From Alteromonas_E sp965248545 (lineage in GTDB: Bacteria; Pseudomonadota; Gammaproteobacteria; Enterobacterales; Alteromonadaceae): a stretch of DNA of 64,000 nt. The notes under the pieces were generated by a model. It had not been told where the DNA came from, did no database searches, and saw nothing but the letters and a program-made list of their open reading frames with translations. The position numbers were made by a program, and so were the translations under genes. The stretch lies in assembly GCA_965248545.1 (NCBI GenBank), contig OZ252110.1, positions 3,782,001 to 3,846,000 of the forward strand, given 5' to 3'. Positions 36,941-45,518 of this stretch are shown one piece after another. The first letter of the stretch is position 1, and each line of letters begins with the position of its first letter.

Positions 36941-37711
36941 ATGACAGAAGAACAACGTTTTGGCGGAATCGCAAGACTTTATGGCGAGCAACAGTCGGTG
37001 CGATTACAACAGTCACATGCCTGTGTCATCGGGATTGGTGGAGTGGGCAGTTGGAGCGCTGAAGCACTGGCAAGAACGGGTATCGGACAACTGACGTTAA
37101 TCGATCTGGATGACGTTTGTACGACAAATGTAAATCGTCAAATTCATGCGCTCAGTTCGTCTGTTGGTGAACCGAAAGTGGACGTAATGGCGAAACGTAT
37201 CAAGGATATTTCACCAACGTGTAAGGTTAACCCGATTGAGGACTTTGCGACCCAAGATAACGTTGCCGATTATCTGAATGCTAACATCGATGTCGTAATC
37301 GAAGCGACAGACAGTGTGAAAGCGAAAGCCGCCATCATCGCGTTTTGCAAACGCAACAAGCTGCCGGTTATTACGGTTGGCGGCGCCGGTGGACAAATAG
37401 ATCCAAGACAAATCACATCTGGCGATCTCGCGAAAACCATTCAAGATCCCTTGTCTGCAAAAGTACGCTCTGAACTACGACGGTTTTACAATTTTAGTAA
37501 AAACCCCAAACGACGATTTGGCGTTGAATGTGTGTACTCTACGGAACAACTCCGCTACCCACAGCCTGACGGTTCTGTTGCGATGAACAAATCCATTCAA
37601 GATGGCAGCACTCGCTTAGACTGTTCGTCTGGCTTTGGGGCCTGCGCGATGGTCACCAGTACTTTTGGTATGGTCGCGGCATCTCGCGCGATTGAGAAAT
37701 TGTTAAAATAG
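36941..37711 (+). CDS. tcdA: tRNA threonylcarbamoyladenosine dehydratase
   Basis: 256 residues. An E1-like enzyme that cyclises the t6A37 tRNA modification using ATP. The nucleotide site is VIGIGGVGSWSAEALARTG, with DLDDVCTTNVNRQIHA and the adenylation region DATDSVKAKAAII-type segment near residue 125 (EATDSVKAK). DCSSGFGACAMVTSTFG lies near the C-terminus. The family usually works with the CsdA/CsdE sulfur proteins; they are not nearby. Confidence 0.93.
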   Translation: MTEEQRFGGIARLYGEQQSVRLQQSHACVIGIGGVGSWSAEALARTGIGQLTLIDLDDVCTTNVNRQIHALSSSVGEPKVDVMAKRIKDISPTCKVNPIEDFATQDNVADYLNANIDVVIEATDSVKAKAAIIAFCKRNKLPVITVGGAGGQIDPRQITSGDLAKTIQDPLSAKVRSELRRFYNFSKNPKRRFGVECVYSTEQLRYPQPDGSVAMNKSIQDGSTRLDCSSGFGACAMVTSTFGMVAASRAIEKLLK

Positions 37712-37724
37712 CACCTTGGACGGC

Positions 37725-38384
37725 TTATTCCGCTACCGGTGATTCAGTTACCTTGGTACGGTTTCGTTTGTTTTTTACATCCATGTACCCTGCAATGAGT
37801 AACCATGTGCCAAGCAGCGAAAACAGTAACACAGTATTCTCTGCGACTTGCATGACCTGTTCGCTCATAAAGGCTGTGGCTGCAATCAACAATAGGTAAT
37901 AGGGCAAATTTAGGACACCGGCAAGCGCGACTATTTTAATTGGCTTGTGATTCGCCCCCTGTGCAAACATGAAAAACGCGAGTGAGTTCATGTGGATCAT
38001 AGCCAACAACAGATGCTTTAACTCGGTGGGCTTGTGATCGTCAAACCGGTGGCTATTGAGTCTACCTAGCTGATAGTTTATGAGTGAGCCCAAAGTAGCG
38101 GCCGTCACCATCGCCAACGTTAGCGCACCAACATCCTTCCAATTCGGCTGCGATCCGATAACCAATAGCACGGCAAAAAACTGTCCGGGAAAATAAAAGC
38201 CAACATAGACGATCGACTCAAGCAAGATAATCAACATAATCAGCACGTAAAACGCGTCAGCAAACTGCCCTTCTATGCTGGTTAGTATGTCTAGACCAGG
38301 CGGTATCACTTGCCAATAGATAAGTGCGTTGATCAGGCTAAAGGCTATAATCGCGGTCAGTGGTAACGTTGAATAATATTTCAT
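37725..38384 (-). CDS. DedA-like membrane protein
   Basis: 219 residues with about five hydrophobic segments. LLESIVYVGFYFPGQFFAVLLV and TLGSLINYQLGR resemble DedA/SNARE-associated (VTT) membrane proteins, here without the usual full arginine-glycine motif, so the call is tentative. The C-terminal tail is basic (DVKNKRNRTK). It is divergent from the LysR regulator across 175 bases with a central inverted repeat, so it may be that regulator's target. Confidence 0.55.
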   Translation of the reverse strand: MKYYSTLPLTAIIAFSLINALIYWQVIPPGLDILTSIEGQFADAFYVLIMLIILLESIVYVGFYFPGQFFAVLLVIGSQPNWKDVGALTLAMVTAATLGSLINYQLGRLNSHRFDDHKPTELKHLLLAMIHMNSLAFFMFAQGANHKPIKIVALAGVLNLPYYLLLIAATAFMSEQVMQVAENTVLLFSLLGTWLLIAGYMDVKNKRNRTKVTESPVAE

Positions 38385-38456
38385 ACTCGCTGATTTTTTA
38401 CTTTGTCTTTATGCCGGTATCTACGCTGCAGCGCAATAGTTAGCTCAATCGCAGCG

Positions 38457-38486
38457 GTTACATTTTTGTCATATACGTAATGTAAC
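38457..38486. promoter_or_regulatory. Inverted repeat midway between dedA-like and lysR genes
   Basis: GTTACATT (38457-38464) and AATGTAAC (38479-38486), a perfect 8-bp repeat with a 14-base spacer. It sits 72 bases from one start codon and 73 from the other, the position expected for a LysR-type site controlling both genes. Confidence 0.45.
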
Positions 38487-38559
38487 TGATTGAACAACAG
38501 TGACAAACTGCTCTGTATCCCTTAGCCTTTAGGGTAACAACCGATTTTAATGCTCGTCT

Positions 38560-39504
38560 ATGTACCGACACAAAACAACCTTAGAGCAATGGCGAATCCT
38601 CCAAGCGGTGGTGGATTACGGCGGCTATGCTCACGCTGCGGAAAAACTTAACAAGAGCCAATCCTCGCTTAATCACGCTGTGGCTAAACTGCAGCATTTA
38701 TTGGGCGTCGAGCTGCTCGAAGTGAAAGGTCGAAAAGCTTTTCTCACCGAAGCCGGAGAAGTCATGTTAAGACGCTCCCGGTACATAACACAAAATGTTG
38801 AGGATTTAGAATCACTGGCGCAAAACATCCAACAGGAGTGGGAGCCCGAGATAACGCTGGCAGTCGACCTCGCCTTTCCGCGCAAACAGTTGTTCAAAGT
38901 GCTTGAGCAATTCTTACCTGAATCCCGGGGTAGCCGACTAAAAGTACTCGACACTGTGCTGACGGGCACTGAAGAAGCAATTATCAATAAGCAAGCTGAC
39001 ATCGTCATCACCCACAGTGTTCCCAAAGGATTCCTCGGTGAACCAATCGCCAACGTAAGATTCATTGCCGTCTGTTCGCCATCGCATCCGCTCGCACAAC
39101 AGCAAGCCGAAATTGACCCAAACGCACTGCAACAAGAACTACAAATTGTTATCAAAGACACCGGCAGCTCTCCAACAGAGCGACAAGGGTGGCTAAAATC
39201 AGAATTGCGCTGGACGGTCAGCCAATTCCAATCAGCAATTGGATTGTTAAAGAACGGGATAGGCTTTTGCTGGTTGCCGGAACATGAGGTGACCGATGCG
39301 TTGGCTGACGGGTCACTCGCTCGATTGCATATCCAAGGCAGTTCATTTCGACGACTGACCTCTTATTTAGTTGTACCAGCCCCAGATAACTTGGGCCCGG
39401 GTAGCCAGCGCCTTGCTTCACTGTTAATATCAAACCGCGATCACGACGCATTAGCGTCACAACCTTCTGTTACTCAAGGCGAAAAGTTTAATGAACCAGA
39501 ATGA
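38560..39504 (+). CDS. LysR family transcriptional regulator
   Basis: 314 residues. The N-terminal winged helix-turn-helix covers about residues 8-65 (WRILQAVVDYGGYAHAAEKL, SQSSLNHAVAKLQHLLG), followed by the linker helix and a substrate-binding-type effector domain. The effector is unknown. The end overlaps the next gene by 14 bases. The divergent DedA-like gene is the likely local target by the usual LysR layout. Confidence 0.9.
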   Translation: MYRHKTTLEQWRILQAVVDYGGYAHAAEKLNKSQSSLNHAVAKLQHLLGVELLEVKGRKAFLTEAGEVMLRRSRYITQNVEDLESLAQNIQQEWEPEITLAVDLAFPRKQLFKVLEQFLPESRGSRLKVLDTVLTGTEEAIINKQADIVITHSVPKGFLGEPIANVRFIAVCSPSHPLAQQQAEIDPNALQQELQIVIKDTGSSPTERQGWLKSELRWTVSQFQSAIGLLKNGIGFCWLPEHEVTDALADGSLARLHIQGSSFRRLTSYLVVPAPDNLGPGSQRLASLLISNRDHDALASQPSVTQGEKFNEPE

Positions 39505-39898
39505 ATTGAATGAATTAATGCAGGACAGTGCTCAAAATGCCATCGAGAGCACCAAAAATGAATTTGATGTCGTTTTGGATCGCAGTCTCGACAGCATTAG
39601 TAAAGTAGATGATGTTTTGTTGAGCTTTCTCGACAAATATCAAGACAGTGCACTTGAAGACCAAGCCGTGTTTACCTTGTGTAATATATACGGCGCCTAC
39701 GTTGGTGAAGTGTTCAAACAGCGAGTTGGCGGCACATGGCGCTATGACGACAGTGACGAAAAAGCACCATACGTAGTACTAGACTATAATGGGCACTCAT
39801 ACGCGTTTGCGGGTATTTGTTATGAAAGACTCGTCAACGACAGCACAATCAGCGTGAAAGCTTATTTTGAGAAGGCGATGGCGAACAACCTCCAGTAG
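39491..39898 (+). CDS. Small uncharacterised protein coupled to the LysR gene
   Basis: 135 residues, acidic, with no signal peptide or membrane segment. The N-terminal 60 residues look helical; the middle has FTLCNIYGAYVGEVFKQRVG followed by GGTWRY, a pattern that recalls DUF3806-type proteins, but I am not sure of the family. The start lies inside the end of lysR (14-base overlap) with AAGG upstream, so both are made from one mRNA. A regulator-linked accessory role is possible but not shown. Confidence 0.6.
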   Translation: MNQNELNELMQDSAQNAIESTKNEFDVVLDRSLDSISKVDDVLLSFLDKYQDSALEDQAVFTLCNIYGAYVGEVFKQRVGGTWRYDDSDEKAPYVVLDYNGHSYAFAGICYERLVNDSTISVKAYFEKAMANNLQ

Positions 39899-39908
39899 TG
39901 CCAAACGT

Positions 39909-40409
39909 TCAATCACCTTCAACGGGTCTAGCATCCGCGACAAACGCGGCCACCCGTTTACTGCGCATTAAATAGGCTATAGATGCGACTGATACAATCA
40001 ATGCTATCGCTTGCCCCCAATTAAACACGGGGCCTTGCGACGCCACAGTCGCGTATACCAAGTAACATTGGATCAGCAAACCAAACATGACCAATCGCTT
40101 GCACCACATTTGCGGCCAGTGCCACCCCTTTATCCTGAATTTATCGCGCAAACTCAACCCAATCAGCGCTGCAACACCAGGCGCTGCCGGTACGACGTTT
40201 TGGTACCACAGTGCACTATCGGGATAAAACCACTCAATCAATGCTGACGGGTTTTCGCGCATACTCACAGAGATAATCATTAGCAGCAGCGCCTTGCACA
40301 GCCATATACAGATCAAATACAAGGTCAACGGTGGCTTTAATAGTCCAGCTTCATCATAACAGTGCAAGGGAAAAGGCAGCGCGACGGCTTTGGGCGATAA
40401 TTCAGGCAC
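39909..40409 (-). CDS. DUF2919 (YfeZ-like) membrane protein
   Basis: 166 residues with about four membrane segments. The N-terminal YDEAGLLKPPLTLYLICIWL and the later WHWPQMWCKRLVMFGLL fit DUF2919, whose function is unknown. The start is GTG; an in-frame TGA lies 9 bases upstream and no ATG precedes the first helix. It lies 47 bases downstream of the chemoreceptor gene on the same strand. Confidence 0.65.
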   Translation of the reverse strand: MPELSPKAVALPFPLHCYDEAGLLKPPLTLYLICIWLCKALLLMIISVSMRENPSALIEWFYPDSALWYQNVVPAAPGVAALIGLSLRDKFRIKGWHWPQMWCKRLVMFGLLIQCYLVYATVASQGPVFNWGQAIALIVSVASIAYLMRSKRVAAFVADARPVEGD

Positions 40410-40456
40410 AAGATTTCAGACAAATGGGTCAAAAATATGCGCGCTACCATAACACG

Positions 40457-42100
40457 TTATCCGCCTTTAGGCTTGTACCCGATTCGAATCCCCCCCCAAT
40501 GACGCCCAGTAACAAATATCGGCACTGACAAATCGTGCATTATTTCGCCGGTGTCACGCTTATATGTCTGTAGTAACATGGTCTGGGTGTGTGCCCCGCA
40601 CCGCGCACCAGTGCGATCATTGAACAACCGCTTGCTTCTGCTGCTCACTAAGTCAACCTCAAAGTTTCCCGTTGGGGGCTTAGCAAACTGATTGTTGTGC
40701 GTCGGCACATATCCGTTTGGGTCAGTGGCAATCACGTAGACGATCGCCTTGTTTTGTTGCAGTACCGGTTCTTGGATTGCCGGTAAAATCCGGTCCGCAA
40801 CACCATCATATGCAGTGGTATATTTTTGCGGATTAGTGTTGTTAACCTCAGCGTAGTGTCGGTCGAAAAGTTGTGCAGTGGTGAGAGTGTTATTACTTAG
40901 GACTTGTTCAAACGCTTCAGAAACTTGTTTTGCTGTTGCGGCGGCGACTTTATAAAACGCCTGGTGGTATGAATCACTTGCAGAGGTTGTCAAAATTGCA
41001 TTGGCGTTTTCAGCAGCTTCCATTAACGACTGAGCAGAGCCCGCTAGGTGCTGTACTTCCGTATCACTATTTTGCAATTCTTGTTGAACCGTCTGCAGGG
41101 AATCAAAAATCACCTGTAAGTTCTGTTTATTGTGTCGCGCGCCTTCCGAAAGTGTGGTTATTTGCGTCTCCATTAACGCTGATTGTTCAGCGATGCCCGA
41201 CAACTTGTCGCTAACATTCTCAATCTCAGCGGTACCGCGCTCTACATCTCCAGATAGTTGTTCTATTTGACTGACAACAGTTTGTGTCTCCGCGCGAATT
41301 TCATCTACGATTGACCCCACTTCACCGGTTGCATTTGACGTTCTCGCTGCCAATTGCCGGACTTCATCAGCAACCACAGCAAAGCCTCGGCCGTGCTCGC
41401 CGGCGCGCGCGGCTTCTATGGCTGCGTTTAACGCCAACAAATTGGTTTGGTCAGCAATTTCTTCAATCACTTTCGTCACACTCTGAATTTGAACTGATTT
41501 CTCATTCAGCTGCTCGATAATGCTTAATGTTTGCGAAACCTTTGCATTGAGATCTCTGATACTCACAGTAGCGTCCTGCAAGCTTTGCTGTCCGTCTTTA
41601 CCTGCCTGTTTAGCCTCTACCGCCATCTGACTGGCACCTTCGGCTTGCTGGACTGAAAGGTCTACAGTATGAGTAATCTCTTCAGCATTTTGTGCAATAC
41701 GCGATACTTCACCAACTTGAGTGTCTAGCTTGGCACGCAGAATATCAGCACAGTGCGATACTTCAGCCGAGCATATCGCATTGTCATTCGCACTCGAGGC
41801 AAGTTGGTCGACCCATTCTTCTGATCTGGCTTGCTTATGCCAGTCTGGGCCTAACAAACTGTTGAGTAAAGGGCCGGTGAAATCGGCCTCGGTAATCGCG
41901 TGTTGAATCTCGTCGGTGAGCTTTCGGTCTAACGACGTGTGTATCAGTAAAACAGCCAGTACCAAGGTGCCAATCGGCATTGCAACAGCAGTCAGTTCAA
42001 ATGAATGAAAGATTAGCCAACACAATCCCCCAGCGACGAACGCTAGTGTCAGTGCGGCTACTAATGTGCGCATATAGCATTGCGTTAAAAAGCGATTCAT
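40457..42100 (-). CDS. Methyl-accepting chemotaxis protein with C-terminal sensor-like domain
   Basis: About 547 residues. Two membrane helices at the N-terminus (about 11-55) are separated by only a few residues, so there is no periplasmic sensor domain and no clear HAMP. The signalling hairpin tip is canonical (VIEEIADQTNLLALNAAIEA, ARAGEHGRGFAVVADEV). After the coiled coil, about 130 C-terminal residues contain YVIATDPNGYVPTHN, RLFNDRTG, a Cys in ARCGAHT, YKRDTGEIMHDLSVPI and GRHWGGIRIGY, which resemble a Cache-type sensor placed in the cytoplasm. The frame extends 27 codons upstream, but GGGGGA lies 8 bases before the ATG at 42100. It faces rimO divergently. Ligand unknown. Confidence 0.88.
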   Translation of the reverse strand: MNRFLTQCYMRTLVAALTLAFVAGGLCWLIFHSFELTAVAMPIGTLVLAVLLIHTSLDRKLTDEIQHAITEADFTGPLLNSLLGPDWHKQARSEEWVDQLASSANDNAICSAEVSHCADILRAKLDTQVGEVSRIAQNAEEITHTVDLSVQQAEGASQMAVEAKQAGKDGQQSLQDATVSIRDLNAKVSQTLSIIEQLNEKSVQIQSVTKVIEEIADQTNLLALNAAIEAARAGEHGRGFAVVADEVRQLAARTSNATGEVGSIVDEIRAETQTVVSQIEQLSGDVERGTAEIENVSDKLSGIAEQSALMETQITTLSEGARHNKQNLQVIFDSLQTVQQELQNSDTEVQHLAGSAQSLMEAAENANAILTTSASDSYHQAFYKVAAATAKQVSEAFEQVLSNNTLTTAQLFDRHYAEVNNTNPQKYTTAYDGVADRILPAIQEPVLQQNKAIVYVIATDPNGYVPTHNNQFAKPPTGNFEVDLVSSRSKRLFNDRTGARCGAHTQTMLLQTYKRDTGEIMHDLSVPIFVTGRHWGGIRIGYKPKGG

Positions 42101-42229
42101 ATAAAAGTCCCCCAGGCCAGGCTTCTTTTCGTTTGCTAGTTTAAACCTACTCCTTTTCATCGGGATTTTCATTTTAAGCATCTACAACTTTAGTTTTAGA
42201 TCAATAAATACCTGCAACTTAATGTATGC

Positions 42230-42251
42230 AAGCCACCTTAATTTGTGGCTT
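42230..42251. other. Inverted repeat between MCP and rimO
   Basis: AAGCCAC (42230-42236) and GTGGCTT (42245-42251) with 8 bases between; a short T-run follows on the plus strand. It lies upstream of rimO and could be a leader stem-loop or a protein site. Confidence 0.35.
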
Positions 42252-42325
42252 TTCTTCAATCTGACATACCGCAACGCGCCACTAACGCGTATAATTCGCC
42301 CATACACCTATTACACCGTCTCGTT

Positions 42326-43741
42326 ATGTCAGTAGAAATTATCAATCCCAAGCAAACTACAACTATGGATACCCCTAAAAAGGTACTTGCCGAGCAAGCT
42401 GAAACCGCGATTGGCTACTCAATGGGTACTCGTATTGGCTTTATCAGCCTTGGCTGTCCCAAAAACCTTGTCGACTCAGAACGGATCCTTACCCAGCTTC
42501 GCACCGAAGGCTACGATGTTGTTCCGACGTACAATGATGCTGATTTGGTCATCGTAAACACCTGTGGTTTTATTGACGCGGCCGTGCAGGAATCCTTGGA
42601 CACGATTGGCGAAGCACTGGCTGAAAACGGCAAAGTGATTGTCACTGGTTGCCTGGGTATCAAAGAAGACGAGATCCGCGAAGTACACCCAAATGTGCTA
42701 GCCATAACGGGCCCGCACGCCTACGAAACGGTTGTCGAGCAAGTACATCAACATTTGCCAAAACCAGAACACAATCCCTTTATTCATATCGTGCCTGATC
42801 ACGGCGTTAAATTGACGCCGCGTCACTTCGCCTATTTGAAGATTTCAGAAGGCTGTAATCATCGTTGTACGTTTTGCATTATCCCTTCGATGCGCGGCGA
42901 TTTAGTCAGTCGCCCTGTTGGCGAGGTATTAGATGAAGCGCAACGACTCAAAAATGCCGGCGTAAACGAATTACTGGTGATCTCGCAAGATACCAGCGCT
43001 TATGGCGTAGACGTTAAGCATCGCACAGGCTTTTGGAACGGTATGCCAGTTAAAACCCATATGCAGCAACTATGTGAAAAACTAGGCGAAATGGATATGT
43101 GGGTTAGGTTACATTACGTGTATCCGTATCCTCATGTCGATGATTTGATCCCTTTGATGGTAGAAGGGAAAGTACTCCCCTACCTCGACATCCCATTTCA
43201 GCATGCTAACAAGCGTATATTGCGTCTCATGAAACGCCCAGGCAGCGCCGAACGAACGATCGAACGAATCAAAAAGTGGCGTGAACAATGTCCTGAACTT
43301 ATCATTCGCTCGACCTTCATCGTCGGGTTTCCGGGCGAAACAGAAGAAGAGTTCGAGGAATTATTGGAATTTCTGCGGCAAGCTCAACTTGACCGAGTTG
43401 GATGTTTCCCTTATTCGCCCGTTGAAGGCGCTACGGCCAATAATTTACCCGACCCAATACCTGAAGATGTTAAACAGCAACGTTTGGCACGCTTTATGGA
43501 AGTTCAAGCAGAGATCAGTGCGCAGCGCCTACAAGCTCGAATTGGCAACGAATACCAAATTGTGATCGACAGTGTAGATGCTGAAGGTGCTGTTGGACGA
43601 TGCTTCGCCGATGCCCCAGAGATAGATGGTGTAGTGCATTTAAACGGGGTACATGACCTATCGCCAGGGCAGCGCGTATGGGCAGAAATTATTCATGCCG
43701 ATCAACACGATTGCTGGGCAGTTTTATCCGCTGACCAGTAA
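42326..43741 (+). CDS. rimO: Ribosomal protein S12 methylthiotransferase
   Basis: 471 residues. A radical-SAM enzyme that adds a methylthio group to the conserved Asp of S12. The N-terminal cluster domain starts IGFISLGCPKNLVDSERI, with NTCGFI and VTGCLG; the SAM cluster motif CxxxCxxC is in EGCNHRCTFCIIPS; a TRAM domain closes the protein. The N-terminal extension MSVEIINPKQTTTMDTP matches the longer form known in marine Gammaproteobacteria, so I use the ATG at 42326, although the Shine-Dalgarno site is weak. A frame further upstream (42245) and an ATG at 42422 are also in frame. Confidence 0.95.
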   Translation: MSVEIINPKQTTTMDTPKKVLAEQAETAIGYSMGTRIGFISLGCPKNLVDSERILTQLRTEGYDVVPTYNDADLVIVNTCGFIDAAVQESLDTIGEALAENGKVIVTGCLGIKEDEIREVHPNVLAITGPHAYETVVEQVHQHLPKPEHNPFIHIVPDHGVKLTPRHFAYLKISEGCNHRCTFCIIPSMRGDLVSRPVGEVLDEAQRLKNAGVNELLVISQDTSAYGVDVKHRTGFWNGMPVKTHMQQLCEKLGEMDMWVRLHYVYPYPHVDDLIPLMVEGKVLPYLDIPFQHANKRILRLMKRPGSAERTIERIKKWREQCPELIIRSTFIVGFPGETEEEFEELLEFLRQAQLDRVGCFPYSPVEGATANNLPDPIPEDVKQQRLARFMEVQAEISAQRLQARIGNEYQIVIDSVDAEGAVGRCFADAPEIDGVVHLNGVHDLSPGQRVWAEIIHADQHDCWAVLSADQ

Positions 43742-43771
43742 CTAAGCGCGCTAGTTATTTAACGCTGTAGT

Positions 43772-43817
43772 CAATTCACCAAACACGGTTCCATTTTAGC
43801 TACTGTTTGGTGAATTG
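43772..43817. other. 14-bp perfect inverted repeat over the Kelch stop codon
   Basis: CAATTCACCAAACA (43772-43785) and TGTTTGGTGAATTG (43804-43817) around 18 bases that include the Kelch stop. It lies between convergent rimO and Kelch genes and may end both transcripts, but there is no T-run. Confidence 0.55.
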
Positions 43818-44855
43818 GCTCACGCGACTAGATGTTTGATTGCCCCCGGCTTCAGCAGCGCCAGCAATAACAATAATACGGTCATCCAACGCTATTGCGC
43901 CTAAGCCATGACGTGCAACAGGCATCTTACTGACATGTTGCCAAGTATTCGTTGAATTGTCATAACGCCACACCGCATCGTAAACGCCACCACCATCATT
44001 AAAGAATTCGCCGCCAAACACATAAATGGCGTTCTCTAAAACGGCACATGCCAGGCCACCTTGAGCATCCGGTAACGCTGCTCTACTCGACCAAGTTTGA
44101 GTATCGAAATCATACACTTCGTGGGTATCAAGGTTTCCCCCAACAACAGTCCGACCACCGATGATGTGCCACTTGTCTTGCAGTTGCACACCGCACGCAC
44201 TGTTGCGCTTTGTCGGCGCATTGGGACCCGCTTGCCACTGGTTTAGTTTAGGATCGTATATCCAATGTGCATCGCTATCTGTTTGATCGCGCCATTCACC
44301 GTTATTGTCCGCAGTAATGGGTGAACGACCTGTCGCAATATGCACTTTGCCGGCATAAACGGCCGCGAGCGTTTCGGACAACGGCTCGGGCATTGGACTC
44401 AAACGCTGCCATTTAGCGCCCTCAATACTGGTGTTATCATACCAGTAAACATCTTTGCTATTGTGCCAAGCACCACGTTGATTGATGGTGAAGCCACCAA
44501 TTGCGTACAGTTTGTTATCCGTCGACACTAATTGAGGGTGATGTCTTGGCTCCGGCAAAGATAAAAGTTCTTGCCAATCGTTACTTGACGGCGTGTAAGT
44601 AAATACACGATTGGTGACATCAATGGGTTTATCGCTGACATCAGGACTCAGTCCACCTGCCACAATGATATTGTGCTGATGCAGTACCGGGTAAATCTCC
44701 TGCACCCTTATCGGCATCGACTTAAGTTCACTCCATTGATACCCCTTTCCTGATTCAACGGCCGCTTGAGCACTAACGCCAACAGTACTGGCAAACAGGC
44801 CAAGTACTAAAGTTTTGAGCACGTGTTGACAGGGTTTAGAACCGTTCTTTACCAT
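43800..44855 (-). CDS. Secreted Kelch-repeat protein (NanM-like)
   Basis: 351 residues. A signal peptide ends near SAQA, followed by about six Kelch blades (IIVAGGL, LYAIGGF, KVHIATGR, WHIIGGR, IYVFGGE, IIVIAGA at blade ends). The propeller form resembles N-acetylneuraminate epimerase NanM, but no sialic acid genes are near, so the substrate is open. The start overlaps the SDR stop (ATGGTAA). It is the last gene of the lipid A/KDO operon and may act in the periplasm on a surface sugar. Confidence 0.78.
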   Translation of the reverse strand: MVKNGSKPCQHVLKTLVLGLFASTVGVSAQAAVESGKGYQWSELKSMPIRVQEIYPVLHQHNIIVAGGLSPDVSDKPIDVTNRVFTYTPSSNDWQELLSLPEPRHHPQLVSTDNKLYAIGGFTINQRGAWHNSKDVYWYDNTSIEGAKWQRLSPMPEPLSETLAAVYAGKVHIATGRSPITADNNGEWRDQTDSDAHWIYDPKLNQWQAGPNAPTKRNSACGVQLQDKWHIIGGRTVVGGNLDTHEVYDFDTQTWSSRAALPDAQGGLACAVLENAIYVFGGEFFNDGGGVYDAVWRYDNSTNTWQHVSKMPVARHGLGAIALDDRIIVIAGAAEAGGNQTSSRVSQFTKQ

Positions 44856-45508
44856 GGCAAAGTCTCTCCATTGCTATGCCAAAATGATCCACTATTGCCC
44901 AAGTCCAATTGATCAATCCTAGTCACCAGACGATCGGCAGCGGTGCTCGCACTGATATCACCACCATAACCGACCATTTCAGTTTGCACATAACCAGGGT
45001 GAAGCAGCGCTACCGCTATTCCTCTAGCGTGTAGATCCCGCGCCATCGATACACCCGCCGCATTCAAAGCAGCTTTAGACATGCGATAGCCATAATATCC
45101 GCCGGAACCATTATCCGCCATTGATCCCATGCGTGATGTGATCATCACAACCTTGGCCTGGTCGGTTAGATTAGCTAGCAAAGTTTGGGTCACCAGTAAT
45201 GGTGCCAGCGCATTTACTCTGAATTGCTGTTCAATTGTCGCGGGACTCCAATCTTCTATCCCCTCGCGTGCTAGTACACCAGCATTATTCACTAAACAAT
45301 CAATTTTCACGCTACTGAGTGGTTTTAATTGACTCTGTAACTGCTCTATATCCAGCATATTAACGCCTTCAATCACGGTTGCAGCCGTTTTGTCCAGATC
45401 GTCTGATGTGTGTCGACATAGCGCGTAAACCGTATCCCCGCGCCCACAAAATTGTTCAACTAACGCTAGACCGATTCCTCGGTTAGCCCCAGTAATTACA
45501 ACATTCAT
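44849..45508 (-). CDS. Short-chain dehydrogenase/reductase
   Basis: 219 residues, classical SDR. The cofactor motif is TGANRGIGLALVEQF, the structural motif NNAG is present, and the catalytic Tyr-Lys pair is YGYRMSK. LHPGYVQTEMVG follows. Substrate unknown; the family includes sugar and carbonyl reductases. It is translationally linked to the Kelch gene by a 7-base overlap and lies 10 bases after kdsB. Confidence 0.87.
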   Translation of the reverse strand: MNVVITGANRGIGLALVEQFCGRGDTVYALCRHTSDDLDKTAATVIEGVNMLDIEQLQSQLKPLSSVKIDCLVNNAGVLAREGIEDWSPATIEQQFRVNALAPLLVTQTLLANLTDQAKVVMITSRMGSMADNGSGGYYGYRMSKAALNAAGVSMARDLHARGIAVALLHPGYVQTEMVGYGGDISASTAADRLVTRIDQLDLGNSGSFWHSNGETLPW

Positions 45509-45518
45509 AAAACACTCC

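Noticed and set aside
42100..42190. Possible cyclic-di-GMP riboswitch upstream of the chemoreceptor (GCAAACG and CCTGGCCTGGGGG strings)
   Set aside because: The conserved GEMM core sequences and paired stems could not be matched; the G-rich string is explained as the Shine-Dalgarno region of the ATG at 42100.
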